A stretch of 64,000 nucleotides of DNA from Janthinobacterium sp. BJB426 (lineage in GTDB: Bacteria; Pseudomonadota; Gammaproteobacteria; Burkholderiales; Burkholderiaceae_D): NCBI RefSeq assembly GCF_002735705.1, contig NZ_PDZL01000003.1:456516-520515 (forward strand), given 5' to 3'. A program made the position numbers and the translations under genes. Positions 34,234-43,100 of the stretch are shown here, in pieces (position 1 is the stretch's first letter; every line of letters begins with the position of its first letter). Below the pieces are notes generated by a model. It saw only the letters and a list, made by a program, of their open reading frames with translations, was not told the DNA's origin and did not search any database.

Positions 34234-35468
34234 CAGTGCAGGGCCGCCCGACCCAGGTCCCAGATTGGCAGGAAGATGCCCAGCGCCAGCACCAGCACCA
34301 TGGCGCCGAGGAAGACGATCAAAATCGGCTCGATCTGCGCCGACAGGGTTTTCAGCTCGTAATCGACTTCGCGCTCGTACATGTCGGCGATCTCGTCCAT
34401 CAGATCGTCGAGCGAACCGGATTCCTCGCCCACGGCGATCATCTGCAGCACCACGGGCGTAAACACGTTGGCCGCCACCGAGGTGCGCAAGATGCTTTCG
34501 CCCCGCTCGACGCCGTCGCGCATCTGTTCCACGCGCGCGCTCAAATACGTGTTGTCCACCGTTTGCGACACCACCGTCAGCGCCTGCACGATGGGCACGC
34601 CGCTCGTGCTTGACAGGGCAAAGCTGCGCGCAAAACGGGCCATCGTGCCCTTCAGGATGATCTTGCCGGCGATCGGCAGGCGCAGCTTGGCGCGATCCCA
34701 CTTATATAAACCCTGTTTCGTGCGCAGCCAGGCACGCCAACCGAAAAAGCCGCCCGCGCCCAACAGCAGCAGGATGGGCCAGTACGCCACCGTAAAGCGC
34801 GAGGTACCGATCAGGATGCGCGTCATCAAGGGCAGTTCCGCATGGAAACTGGCAAAGACCTTTTCGAACTGGGGAATGACGAAGATATTCACCACCACCA
34901 TGGCGGCCAGCATGGCGAAGACGACGAAGGTCGGGTAGCGCGTTGCCGTTTTCACGCGCGCGCGCATATCGCGGTCGAATTCCAGGTGGTCGAACAGGCG
35001 CAAAAACACTTCATCGAGGCGCCCCGTCATTTCGCCCACGCGCACCATCGACAGGTAGAACGGCGTGAAGATGGCGGGATGGCGCGCCATGGCGGCCGAC
35101 AGTTCGCGGCCCGCATCGAGCGACTCGCGCACATCCTTGATGATGCGCCCGAACGCGGGGCTGATGGCGGACTCCTGCAAGCCGGCCAGGCCGCGCATGA
35201 TGGGCACGCCCGCCTTGAGCAGGGTGTACAGCTGGCGGCTGAACAACTGCACGTCCATGGGCGTGACTTTTTTCTCGGTCAGCCTGGCCCACCAGCCCAG
35301 CTGGTTGGCACCGGCCTTCGTCACCGTCTGTTTCGTGGCGCTGATGTCGACGGGCGTGCTGCCGCCCGCCATCAACTGATCGGCCACGGCGCCGCTGTCG
35401 GCACCTTCCATCACGCCGGTCAGCAGTTCACCGCTGGCGCTACGCGCCTTGTAGGAGAAAAACGGCAC
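34233..35468 (-). CDS. mshG: MSHA inner-membrane platform protein MshG (GspF/PilC family)
   Basis: This 411-residue platform protein has two T2SSF domains (QLYTLLKAGVPIMRGL and FALSSTSGVPIVQALTVVSQ). The transmembrane helices lie around residues 165-190, 215-235 and 375-400. The N-terminal segment is the MPFFSYKARSASGELLTGVM type common to GspF proteins. It starts one base after mshE ends and works with MshE in pilin extraction. Confidence 0.93.
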   Translation of the reverse strand: MPFFSYKARSASGELLTGVMEGADSGAVADQLMAGGSTPVDISATKQTVTKAGANQLGWWARLTEKKVTPMDVQLFSRQLYTLLKAGVPIMRGLAGLQESAISPAFGRIIKDVRESLDAGRELSAAMARHPAIFTPFYLSMVRVGEMTGRLDEVFLRLFDHLEFDRDMRARVKTATRYPTFVVFAMLAAMVVVNIFVIPQFEKVFASFHAELPLMTRILIGTSRFTVAYWPILLLLGAGGFFGWRAWLRTKQGLYKWDRAKLRLPIAGKIILKGTMARFARSFALSSTSGVPIVQALTVVSQTVDNTYLSARVEQMRDGVERGESILRTSVAANVFTPVVLQMIAVGEESGSLDDLMDEIADMYEREVDYELKTLSAQIEPILIVFLGAMVLVLALGIFLPIWDLGRAALH

Positions 35469-35469
35469 C

Positions 35470-37173
35470 TCAATCCTCGCTTTGGTTGCTGATGCGCATC
35501 GCTTCCATCACCGTCGTTCGGCCCTGGACCACCAGCTGCACGGCGTGGCGGCGCAGGGTTTCGCCCGCCATCTGCGCCGTCGCCACCTTCATGAAGTGCG
35601 ATGGATCGGCATGGTTGGCGGCGTCGGCCACGGCGCGCGTGATTTCCAGCAATTCGTACACGCCCGTGCGGCCCCGGTAACCCATGCCGTTGCAATGCGA
35701 GCAACCCTTGCCGTGGAAATACTGGTTGCGCTCGACCAACTCGCCCAGTTCCAGGCGCAGCCATTCGTATTCGTTCGGCGTCGGCGCGTACGGCGTGCTG
35801 CAGCTTTCGCAGATCACGCGCACCAGGCGCTGCGCCAGCACGGCTTGCAGCGAGCTGCCCACCATGTAGCGGGGCACGCCCATGTCCATCAGGCGCAGCG
35901 GCGTGCTGATGGCGTCGTTCGTATGCAGGGTCGACAGCACCAGGTGACCCGTCATGGCGGCACGCAGGCCGATTTGCGCCGTTTCCTGGTCGCGCATCTC
36001 GCCCACCAGCACAATGTCGGGATCTTGCCGCAGGGCCGAGCGCAGCACGCGGGCAAAGTTCAGCTCGATCTTGTCGTTCACTTGCACCTGGTTAATGCCG
36101 GGCAAGCGGTACTCGACGGGGTCTTCCACCGTGATGAGCTTTTTCTCCACGGAATTGAGTTCGGACAAGGCGCAATACAAGGTCGTCGTCTTGCCGCTAC
36201 CGGTCGGCCCCGTCACCAGCACCAGGCCGTTCGGGCGGCTGACGATGGCGCGGAACTGCGCCACCAGCTTGGGCGGCATGCCGATGGCGTCCAGGCGCAA
36301 GGTCGTGCCGCCCTGGTTCAGCAAGCGCATCACCACCGATTCGCCGTACTGTGTCGGCATGGTCGAGATCCGCACGTCGATGCGCTGGTTTTTCACGCGG
36401 ATGGCGAAGCGGCCATCCTGCGGCAAGCGCTTCTCGGAAATATCGAGATCCGACATCAGCTTTAAACGCAGGGCCAGCGAACTGGCGATCTTGCTGTCCG
36501 CTTCCGTCTGCAAATGCAGCACGCCGTCGATGCGGAAGCGGATCTGCAGCCGGCCTTCCTGGGGCTCGATGTGGATGTCCGAGGCGCGCACCTGCGTGGC
36601 ATCCTCGAACACCGATTGCAGCAACTTGACGATGGGCGCCTCTTCCAGGCCTGGATTGACGGCCAGCGCGCCGAAGTCGACGGAGACATCGCCCAGGTCC
36701 TGCTCCAGCTCGCGCGTCAGCGTGGAAATATCTTCCGTGCGGCGGTAGATGCGGTCGATGGCGGCCAGCACTTCCGTTTCATTGACGACGGCCAGTTCGA
36801 TCTGCCGCTTGACCAGGCGCGCAATTTCATCGTACGCGAACAGGTCGGTCGGGTCGGACATGCCGACCAGCAAGCCCTCGCGACGATCTTCCAGCACCAG
36901 CGCGCGGAAGCGCCGCGCCTGGGTTTCCGGCAGCAGCCGCACCAGTTCGGGATTGATGTTGAAAAACTTCAGGTTGATGTAGGGAATGTCGAGCTGGCGC
37001 GCCAGGGCGCCCGAAATCTGCTCTTCCGTGACGAAGCCGTGCTCGACGAAAACGCGGCCCAGCTTGCGTCCCGAACGCTTCTGTTCCGTCAAGGCCTGGC
37101 CCAACTGTTCTTCCGTCAGCAATTTCTGCTGCACCAAAATTTCACCGAGCCGGACTTTCTCTGGCCTTGCCAT
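35470..37173 (-). CDS. mshE: MSHA extension ATPase MshE (GspE family) with c-di-GMP-binding N domain
   Basis: This 567-residue ATPase has an N-terminal MshEN domain: VRLGEILVQQKLLTEEQL then GRKLGRVFVEHGFVTEEQI. The RLG arginine (Arg8) known to bind c-di-GMP in Vibrio MshE is present. The C-terminal motor has Walker A GPTGSGKTTTLY, the Asp and His boxes (VGEMRDQETA and STLHTNDA) and a CxxC pair (CESC, CSHC). A GAGGAG lies before ATG 37173. It is the first gene of the MSHA operon, divergent from the second pilus locus. Confidence 0.95.
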   Translation of the reverse strand: MARPEKVRLGEILVQQKLLTEEQLGQALTEQKRSGRKLGRVFVEHGFVTEEQISGALARQLDIPYINLKFFNINPELVRLLPETQARRFRALVLEDRREGLLVGMSDPTDLFAYDEIARLVKRQIELAVVNETEVLAAIDRIYRRTEDISTLTRELEQDLGDVSVDFGALAVNPGLEEAPIVKLLQSVFEDATQVRASDIHIEPQEGRLQIRFRIDGVLHLQTEADSKIASSLALRLKLMSDLDISEKRLPQDGRFAIRVKNQRIDVRISTMPTQYGESVVMRLLNQGGTTLRLDAIGMPPKLVAQFRAIVSRPNGLVLVTGPTGSGKTTTLYCALSELNSVEKKLITVEDPVEYRLPGINQVQVNDKIELNFARVLRSALRQDPDIVLVGEMRDQETAQIGLRAAMTGHLVLSTLHTNDAISTPLRLMDMGVPRYMVGSSLQAVLAQRLVRVICESCSTPYAPTPNEYEWLRLELGELVERNQYFHGKGCSHCNGMGYRGRTGVYELLEITRAVADAANHADPSHFMKVATAQMAGETLRRHAVQLVVQGRTTVMEAMRISNQSED

Positions 37174-37381
37174 GCTTGCTCCTCGACAAATTCTTCAGAC
37201 GATGCACGCCAGCGGCGCGCGGGGGTATTTTATTCCAGAACCTGTTGTTTCTTAAAGAAAATACATTCCATCGTTTGATTTTTACGCATTTCAACACTCT
37301 GCAAGGAAACACTTGCCGCCCGCTCGTGCCCGTGACAATAATGGCGGTCGTATCCCGTCTTGCCTGCCGACCCTTGTCCCT

Positions 37382-38110
37382 ATGAACGCCTGCGCCATCG
37401 AGTTCCACAACGTGCATCTGCAGCTGGCGGGCAGCGCCGTGCTGCGCGGCGTCGACCTGCAGGTACGCGCGGGGGAGCTGTTCGGCCTGGTTGGCGTGAA
37501 TGGCGCGGGCAAGACATCCCTGCTCAAATGCCTGCTGGACTTTTGCACGCCCGAGCGGGGCGAGATCGCCATTTTTGGCCAGCCGCACCGGCATGGCGCG
37601 GCGCGCCAGCCCTTGTCGTTTCTGCCGGAACGTTTCCAGGCGCCGTATTACCTGACGGGCGGCGACTTCCTGCGCTACCTGGCGCGCCTGCACAAGGTGC
37701 ACCCCGATGCGCAGGCGCTGCAGCAAACCCTGGACACGCTGGACCTGGCCCCGGACGCCCTGCTGCGCCCTGCGCGCGACTACTCGAAAGGCATGATGCA
37801 GAAACTGGGGCTGGCCGCCTGCTTGCTGTCGGGCAAGGAGCAACTGGTGCTCGATGAACCGATGAGCGGACTCGATCCGAAGGCGCGCGCGCAATTCAAG
37901 CAAGTGCTGCGGCAGGCGCGCGCGCAAGGCCGTGGCGCCCTGCTCACCTCGCATGCGCTGGCCGACGTGGAAGAATTGTGCGACCGCATGGCCATCCTGC
38001 ATGCGGGCCGCATCGTCTTTACAGGCACGCCCGCCGAATGCCGCGCGCGTCATGGCGGCGCGACCGACGCCAGCCTGGAGCAGGCTTTCCTCAATTGCAT
38101 TGCGGCATGA
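37382..38110 (+). CDS. ABC transporter ATPase heading the second pilus-like locus
   Basis: This 242-residue ABC ATPase has Walker A GVNGAGKTS (about residues 38-46), the signature YSKGMMQKLGLA, Walker B LVLDEPMSGLDP and the switch His in LLTSHALADVEELC. It resembles the NosF/CcmA/Nat group of ABC-2 exporters. The frame is open upstream, but ATG 37382 (MNACAIEFHNVHLQ) is the family start. The partner permease is not adjacent but lies 12 kb downstream at 50107 in the same run of genes. It overlaps the next start by four bases (ATGA). Confidence 0.92.
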   Translation: MNACAIEFHNVHLQLAGSAVLRGVDLQVRAGELFGLVGVNGAGKTSLLKCLLDFCTPERGEIAIFGQPHRHGAARQPLSFLPERFQAPYYLTGGDFLRYLARLHKVHPDAQALQQTLDTLDLAPDALLRPARDYSKGMMQKLGLAACLLSGKEQLVLDEPMSGLDPKARAQFKQVLRQARAQGRGALLTSHALADVEELCDRMAILHAGRIVFTGTPAECRARHGGATDASLEQAFLNCIAA

Positions 38111-39591
38111 ACGCCGACACGCACCTCGCCAGCCCCAGCCGTTACGCGCCCTCGCCGCACGGCATGTATCTGCGCCACTTCGGCTTGCGCATGGCGCCGT
38201 TCGGCATCACGCCGGACCCGGCTTTCTTTTATACGGGCAATACACGGGGCGAACTGCTCGCTGCGCTGTTGTATGCCGTCACCCAAGGCGAAGGCATCAT
38301 CAAGCTGACGGGCGAAGTGGGCAGCGGCAAGACCATGCTGTGCCGCATGCTGGCCGAACGCCTGCCGCCTCAGGTCGACGTGCTGTATTTGCTCAATCCC
38401 CGGCTGGAACCGGACGAAGTGCTGCACGCCATCGCCGCCGAACTGGGCCTCGCGCTGGATGGCTGCCGCGCCGATGCCGTGCTGCGCGCCCTGCACGGCG
38501 AGCTGATCGCCCGGCATGCGGCGGGGCGCCAGGTGGTGCTGCTGGCCGAAGAAGCGCAAGCCATGCCGGGCGCCACCCTGGAAGCGCTGCGCCTGCTGAC
38601 GAATTTGGAAACGGCCAGCCACAAGCTGCTGCAGATCGTGCTGTTTGGCCAGCCGGAATTGCAGCACACCCTGGACTTGCCCCAGTTCCGCCAATTGAAG
38701 GAACGCATCACCCACAGTTTTAATGTGCCGCGCCTGCCACGGGCCTTGCTGGACGACTATCTGGCATGCCGCCTGGCCGCCGCCGGCCGCACGGCGCCGC
38801 TCGTTTTCACGCCGGCCGCGCTGCGCCGGCTGGCACGCGCTGCGCAGGGCATCGTGCGCAGGATCAATATTCTGGCAGACAAGGCCTTGCTGGCCGCGTT
38901 TGCCGACGATGCGCAGGCAATCAGCGCGCGCCACGTGCGCCTGGCCATTGCCGACAGCCCCTTTTACCGCCCGCCCTGGCATGCGGGCAAGCTGCTGGCA
39001 GGCGCCTTGAGCGCGCTGATGCTGTTGCTGGCCGCTGCGCTGCTGTGGCAATGGCTGACGGGCAGCCAGGGACAGACAGCGGCGACCGTCAGGACGGCCC
39101 CGCCGGCAAGCCAGGCATCGCAGGCACACGCCACCACGCCCGCCATTGCGCACCCAGGCGCGCTGCAGACAGCCGTTGCGGACGCACCGCTGCCAGCGCC
39201 ATCCACGCTGCTCGACAGCAAGCTGGCCGAATCACGCGACTGGCTGGCAAAGCAAGGGCCTCAGCAACTGGTGCTGCAAATCGCCAGCCTGCCCGCCACC
39301 GAAACGGCTGCGGCGGAAACCTTCCTGCAGCAGGCGCAGCAAGCCACCGGCCTGCGCGACCTCCATGTGTTTCGCTTGCCTGGCGCCGCGCCCGCAAAGA
39401 CGCCGGGCAATACCTCCGCCGCGCGCCTGCTCATCGTCTACGGCAGCTTTGCCGACCAGGCCAGCGCCGAAGCCGTGCGGGCCAGGCTGGCCCCGGCGTC
39501 GCCACAGAAAATATTGCTGAGCGACATAGATAGTATCCGCATGGAAATGAAAGCCATGATCGCGGCGAAAACGGGGCGTGGCGCCCCCTGA
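38107..39591 (+). CDS. ExeA/MshM-like ATPase fused to a SPOR-like periplasmic domain
   Basis: In this 494-residue protein, residues 1-280 are an ExeA/MshM ATPase (YLRHFGLRMAPFGITPDPAF, Walker A GEVGSGKTM). They are clearly paralogous to MshM at 25030 over the whole domain. The Walker B segment reads VVLLAEEAQAMP, with Glu where MshM has Asp. A transmembrane helix (LLAGALSALMLLLAAALLWQ, near 297-316) leads to an Ala/Pro/Thr linker. The last 100 residues are SPOR-like (QQLVLQIASLPATETAAAE; LLIVYGSFADQASAEAVRAR), suggesting peptidoglycan contact. ATG 38107 overlaps the ABC ATPase stop. Confidence 0.87.
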   Translation: MNADTHLASPSRYAPSPHGMYLRHFGLRMAPFGITPDPAFFYTGNTRGELLAALLYAVTQGEGIIKLTGEVGSGKTMLCRMLAERLPPQVDVLYLLNPRLEPDEVLHAIAAELGLALDGCRADAVLRALHGELIARHAAGRQVVLLAEEAQAMPGATLEALRLLTNLETASHKLLQIVLFGQPELQHTLDLPQFRQLKERITHSFNVPRLPRALLDDYLACRLAAAGRTAPLVFTPAALRRLARAAQGIVRRINILADKALLAAFADDAQAISARHVRLAIADSPFYRPPWHAGKLLAGALSALMLLLAAALLWQWLTGSQGQTAATVRTAPPASQASQAHATTPAIAHPGALQTAVADAPLPAPSTLLDSKLAESRDWLAKQGPQQLVLQIASLPATETAAAETFLQQAQQATGLRDLHVFRLPGAAPAKTPGNTSAARLLIVYGSFADQASAEAVRARLAPASPQKILLSDIDSIRMEMKAMIAAKTGRGAP

Positions 39592-39631
39592 CTTTATTTC
39601 GGCATATTGCCTCCCGGGCCTGCACAGCCGA

Positions 39632-39661
39632 TTGCTTTTGAGCGATCATGCTGGGTAAAAT
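39632..39661 (+). promoter_or_regulatory. Candidate sigma-70 promoter before the secretin gene
   Basis: TTGCTT (39632-39637) and TAAAAT (39656-39661) are separated by 18 bases, 38 bases before the secretin ATG. It lies in the only notable internal gap (39592-39698) of the second pilus-like locus. Confidence 0.45.
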
Positions 39662-39698
39662 TACAAAAGCACAACACGACTTCAAGGGCGAACTTTTC

Positions 39699-41657
39699 AT
39701 GACTCAACACCCTATTCCTGTGCTGGCCTCCTGGGTCGCCCTCGCCTGCAGCACCATGCTGGCCGGCTGCGCCACGCATCAAACGCCGCTGTCGCCTGCC
39801 CACCTCAATGCCGCGCCCGTTCCCGCCGGCGTCATTCCCGAACCGGTGCAGCAAAGCAGCGCGCTGGCCGCGCCCCTGCCGGCGCCCAAAGTGGAAACCT
39901 ACAGTGTCACCGTGCACAAGGTGCCCGTGCAATCGCTGCTGTTTGCGCTGGCGCGCGACGCGGGCATGAATATCGATATCCACCCGCAAATCGAAGGCAG
40001 TGTCACCCTGAATGCGCTGAACCAGACGCTGCCGCAACTGCTGGCGCGTATCGGCAAGCAAGTCGACATGCGCTACGAAATCGATGGCAAGAACCTGACG
40101 GTGCTGCCCGACGCACCCGTATGGCGCACCTACAAGGTCGATTACGTCAACATGGCACGCAGCACCAACAGCAGCGTGAATATCGCCACGCAAATTTCCA
40201 CGGCGGGCGGCGGGTCGAACAACGCCAGCAACCCCGTTGGCAGCACACAAGGCAGCGGCGGTAACGGCAATAACAATTCGACCACCCTGGTCGTGAATCG
40301 TTCGGAAAATAATTTCTGGTACAGCCTGGAAAAGAATATCCGCGACCTGCTGCGCGAGACCACGCTCAACGATGTGCAAGTGGACCCGCTGGCGCAGCTG
40401 AACCAGCAATTGACGACCATGCCCAGCCAGCAGGGGCAGCAAGGGCAGCTACAGAACCAGGCTGGCAACTACCCTGCCGGCGGCGCAACGGGCCAGTACG
40501 GCGCCCAGCCGCCGATGCAGTATGGCAACCCGAATGGGAGTCAAAACATGCCGGGCCAGCAGGCGCCCAGCCAGAACGCGACTCCCGGCCAGCCGCTGGA
40601 CGCGAACGGCATGCCGCTGCTGAAACTGGCCAACAAGGGCAGCCCCTCGTCCGTCGTCGTCAACGTCGAGGGTGGCTTGATCGCCGTGCGCGCCACGGGG
40701 CGCCAGCATGAAAAGATCGCCGAATTCCTCGACGCGGTGTTGCACAGCGCCAAGCGGCAAGTGCTGATCGAGGCGACCATCATCGAAGTGCGCCTGAGCA
40801 ATGAATACCAGCAAGGCATCAACTGGTCGCGCCTGACGGGCAGCCTGCAATTGCGCCAGGGGCAAGTGGGTACGGCGGGCCTGTCCAGCGGCGTCACGCC
40901 GAACGCCACGCCCGGCATCTTCCTGCTCAATTATCTGAAAGACAGCTTTTCCACCACCATCCAGCTGCTCGAATCGTTTGGCAAGGTGAAAGTGCTGTCC
41001 AGCCCGAAGATCAGCGTGCTGAACAACCAGACGGCCATGCTGAAAGTGGTCGACAACAATGTCTTCTTTACCATCAAGGTGACGCCCGCCGTGATCAGCT
41101 CGACGGGCACCATCACCACGCCGGCCACGTATGAATCGAAACTGGAAACGGTGCCCGTCGGCTTCGTCATGAGCGTCACGCCGCAGATTTCCGACAGCGA
41201 TGAAGTCACCCTCAACGTGCGCCCCACCATCACGCGCATTGTTGGCTATGTGCAAGACCCGAATCCGGCCCTGGCCACGGCCAACGTGCAAAGCCGCGTG
41301 CCCGTGATCCAGGCGCGCGAGCTGGAATCGATCATGAAAGTGGGTAATGGCCAGATCGCCGTGATGGGCGGCCTGATGCAGGATTCCATCGACAATGCCC
41401 GCGATGGCGTGCCCGGCCTGTCCAGCCTGCCGTTGGTGGGCAATCTGTTTACCTACCGCAATGAAGCAAGCAGCAAGACGGAACTGGTGATCTTCATGCG
41501 CCCCGTGGTGGTCAAGGATGCTAGCGTCGAGGGCGATTACCGCGATTACCGCTACCTGCTGCCCGGCCAGGCGCCGCTCAACAGCCAGCCCTACACGGAT
41601 GGCCCGCCAGCGCCGGCCGTCCGGCCGCAGGCGCGCTTGCAGGGAGACTTCCCATGA
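39699..41657 (+). CDS. Secretin of the second pilus-like system
   Basis: This 652-residue outer-membrane channel lipoprotein has a signal with lipobox STMLAGC (Cys near residue 24). An STN domain follows (VQSLLFALARDAGMNIDIHP), then a Gly/Asn-rich and a long Gln/Pro/Asn-rich loop (about 180-310). The secretin core is at the C terminus (IEVRLSNEYQQGINW, SSPKISVLNNQTAMLKV, GGLMQDSIDNARDGVPGL). It resembles MshL but is about 50 residues longer. ATG 39699 is preferred over 39648 because it starts the signal peptide directly and has aagggcg upstream. Confidence 0.92.
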   Translation: MTQHPIPVLASWVALACSTMLAGCATHQTPLSPAHLNAAPVPAGVIPEPVQQSSALAAPLPAPKVETYSVTVHKVPVQSLLFALARDAGMNIDIHPQIEGSVTLNALNQTLPQLLARIGKQVDMRYEIDGKNLTVLPDAPVWRTYKVDYVNMARSTNSSVNIATQISTAGGGSNNASNPVGSTQGSGGNGNNNSTTLVVNRSENNFWYSLEKNIRDLLRETTLNDVQVDPLAQLNQQLTTMPSQQGQQGQLQNQAGNYPAGGATGQYGAQPPMQYGNPNGSQNMPGQQAPSQNATPGQPLDANGMPLLKLANKGSPSSVVVNVEGGLIAVRATGRQHEKIAEFLDAVLHSAKRQVLIEATIIEVRLSNEYQQGINWSRLTGSLQLRQGQVGTAGLSSGVTPNATPGIFLLNYLKDSFSTTIQLLESFGKVKVLSSPKISVLNNQTAMLKVVDNNVFFTIKVTPAVISSTGTITTPATYESKLETVPVGFVMSVTPQISDSDEVTLNVRPTITRIVGYVQDPNPALATANVQSRVPVIQARELESIMKVGNGQIAVMGGLMQDSIDNARDGVPGLSSLPLVGNLFTYRNEASSKTELVIFMRPVVVKDASVEGDYRDYRYLLPGQAPLNSQPYTDGPPAPAVRPQARLQGDFP

Positions 41658-43093
41658 GCTTGCTAATGCAGGCGCTCAAGAAAGCCGAGCGCGCCAAACA
41701 GAACAGTCTTTCCGACGAGGAACTGGAAAAGCCGTCCGAAGCCTACGACCAGGTGCTGGAACTGGCGCCGGCCGACGCCCTGCCGCCCCGTCCCGCGCCG
41801 GCCACGCCAGCGCCCGTGCAGCCGGCCAGCACCTTGCGCCTGGAACCGCTATCGGACGCGCCCGCGCCGCAGCCGGCGCAAAATGCTGCCCAGCCAGATC
41901 CCCAGCCAGCTGCGCAGCAAGGCGCGCAGCCTGGCCCGCCTCCCGAGCCGCCGCGCGCGCGCCCCGAACCGCCGCCAGCCCGGCCCCGCGCCAGCCGCAG
42001 CAATCCGCCGCCGAAAGGTCCCACTGGCCCCATCAGCGTCGACCCGGCCACCGTGCGCCTGGCCGTGCTGCTGGCGATCCTGCTGCTGGTGGCCGGCTCG
42101 ATGGCGTACTGGTACTGGCGCGCCAGCACCAGCCCCGGCGCGGGCGCCAACCTGCCCGGTGTGCCCATGCCGCTGACGGACGCCCCAGGGACGGCCGGCG
42201 TTGCCGGTCCCGTCGTGGTGCTGCCGGCCACGGGCGCCGCGCCGACGGACGCCATGACGCCCGCCGCGCTGCCGCCCGACTATCCGCGCGACGCGCGCCA
42301 GCCAGCGGCGGCAGCGGCGGCAGCGGATCAGCAAGCGATGATACAGGCGGCAGCCCAGGCCGCCGTGGCGGCCCAGCTGGCGCACATGGCGCCGCCCGCG
42401 CCACCGAGCCTGCCACCGCTGGCCGCGCCCGAGAATAGCCAGATCCAGGTGCAGCGCAGCGTCGCCGCACCGCAAATCAACCCCGGCGTGCAGCAAGCCT
42501 ACCAGGCCTTCAACGGGGGCCAGCTGGGCTTTGCTCGTCAGCAATATGAAACCGTGCTGCGACAGGATGCGAATAACCGCGACGCGCTGCTGGGGCTGGC
42601 GGCCGTGGCCCTGCGCGAAAATCAGGGTGCGCAGGCGGCGGCCCTGTACGTGCGTTTGCTGGAAATCAATCCCGACGATGGCGAAGCGCTGGCCGGCCTG
42701 ATCGGCCTGCGCCAGGGCGATGTGGCGCAGAGCGAGGCAAAATTGAAAGCCATCCTGGCGCGCAGCCCCGACAGCGCCCCAGTGCTGTTTGCGCTGGGCA
42801 ATGTGTACGCCAAGCAGCGCCGCTGGAACGAGGCACAGCAGCAATTTTTCCGCGCCTACGGCGCCGCGCCCGGCAATCCCGACTATGCCTTCAACCTGGC
42901 CGTGGGCCTGGACCGGCTGAACCAGCCCCGGCTGGCCGCCACGTATTACCAGCGCGCCCTGACCCTGGCGCAGACGACTCCCGCCGCCTTCGACCAGGCC
43001 GTCGTGCAAACGCGTTTGCGCGAACTGACGGCCCCCGCGCCGGTGGCAGCACCCGTGGCCGAGCCAGCCATCATCACCCCCCGTCAGGAATAA
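41654..43093 (+). CDS. MshN-like TPR protein of the second pilus-like system
   Basis: This 479-residue protein opens with MSLLMQALKKAERAKQNSLS, the same type of N terminus as MshN and GspB-like proteins. A Pro/Ala-rich stretch precedes one transmembrane helix (LAVLLAILLLVAGSMAYWYW, near 136-155). A low-complexity Ala/Pro linker follows. The C-terminal 200 residues are TPR repeats (VQQAYQAFNGGQLGFARQQY onward). It overlaps the secretin stop by four bases. Confidence 0.85.
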   Translation: MSLLMQALKKAERAKQNSLSDEELEKPSEAYDQVLELAPADALPPRPAPATPAPVQPASTLRLEPLSDAPAPQPAQNAAQPDPQPAAQQGAQPGPPPEPPRARPEPPPARPRASRSNPPPKGPTGPISVDPATVRLAVLLAILLLVAGSMAYWYWRASTSPGAGANLPGVPMPLTDAPGTAGVAGPVVVLPATGAAPTDAMTPAALPPDYPRDARQPAAAAAAADQQAMIQAAAQAAVAAQLAHMAPPAPPSLPPLAAPENSQIQVQRSVAAPQINPGVQQAYQAFNGGQLGFARQQYETVLRQDANNRDALLGLAAVALRENQGAQAAALYVRLLEINPDDGEALAGLIGLRQGDVAQSEAKLKAILARSPDSAPVLFALGNVYAKQRRWNEAQQQFFRAYGAAPGNPDYAFNLAVGLDRLNQPRLAATYYQRALTLAQTTPAAFDQAVVQTRLRELTAPAPVAAPVAEPAIITPRQE

Positions 43094-43100
43094 GCATCAC

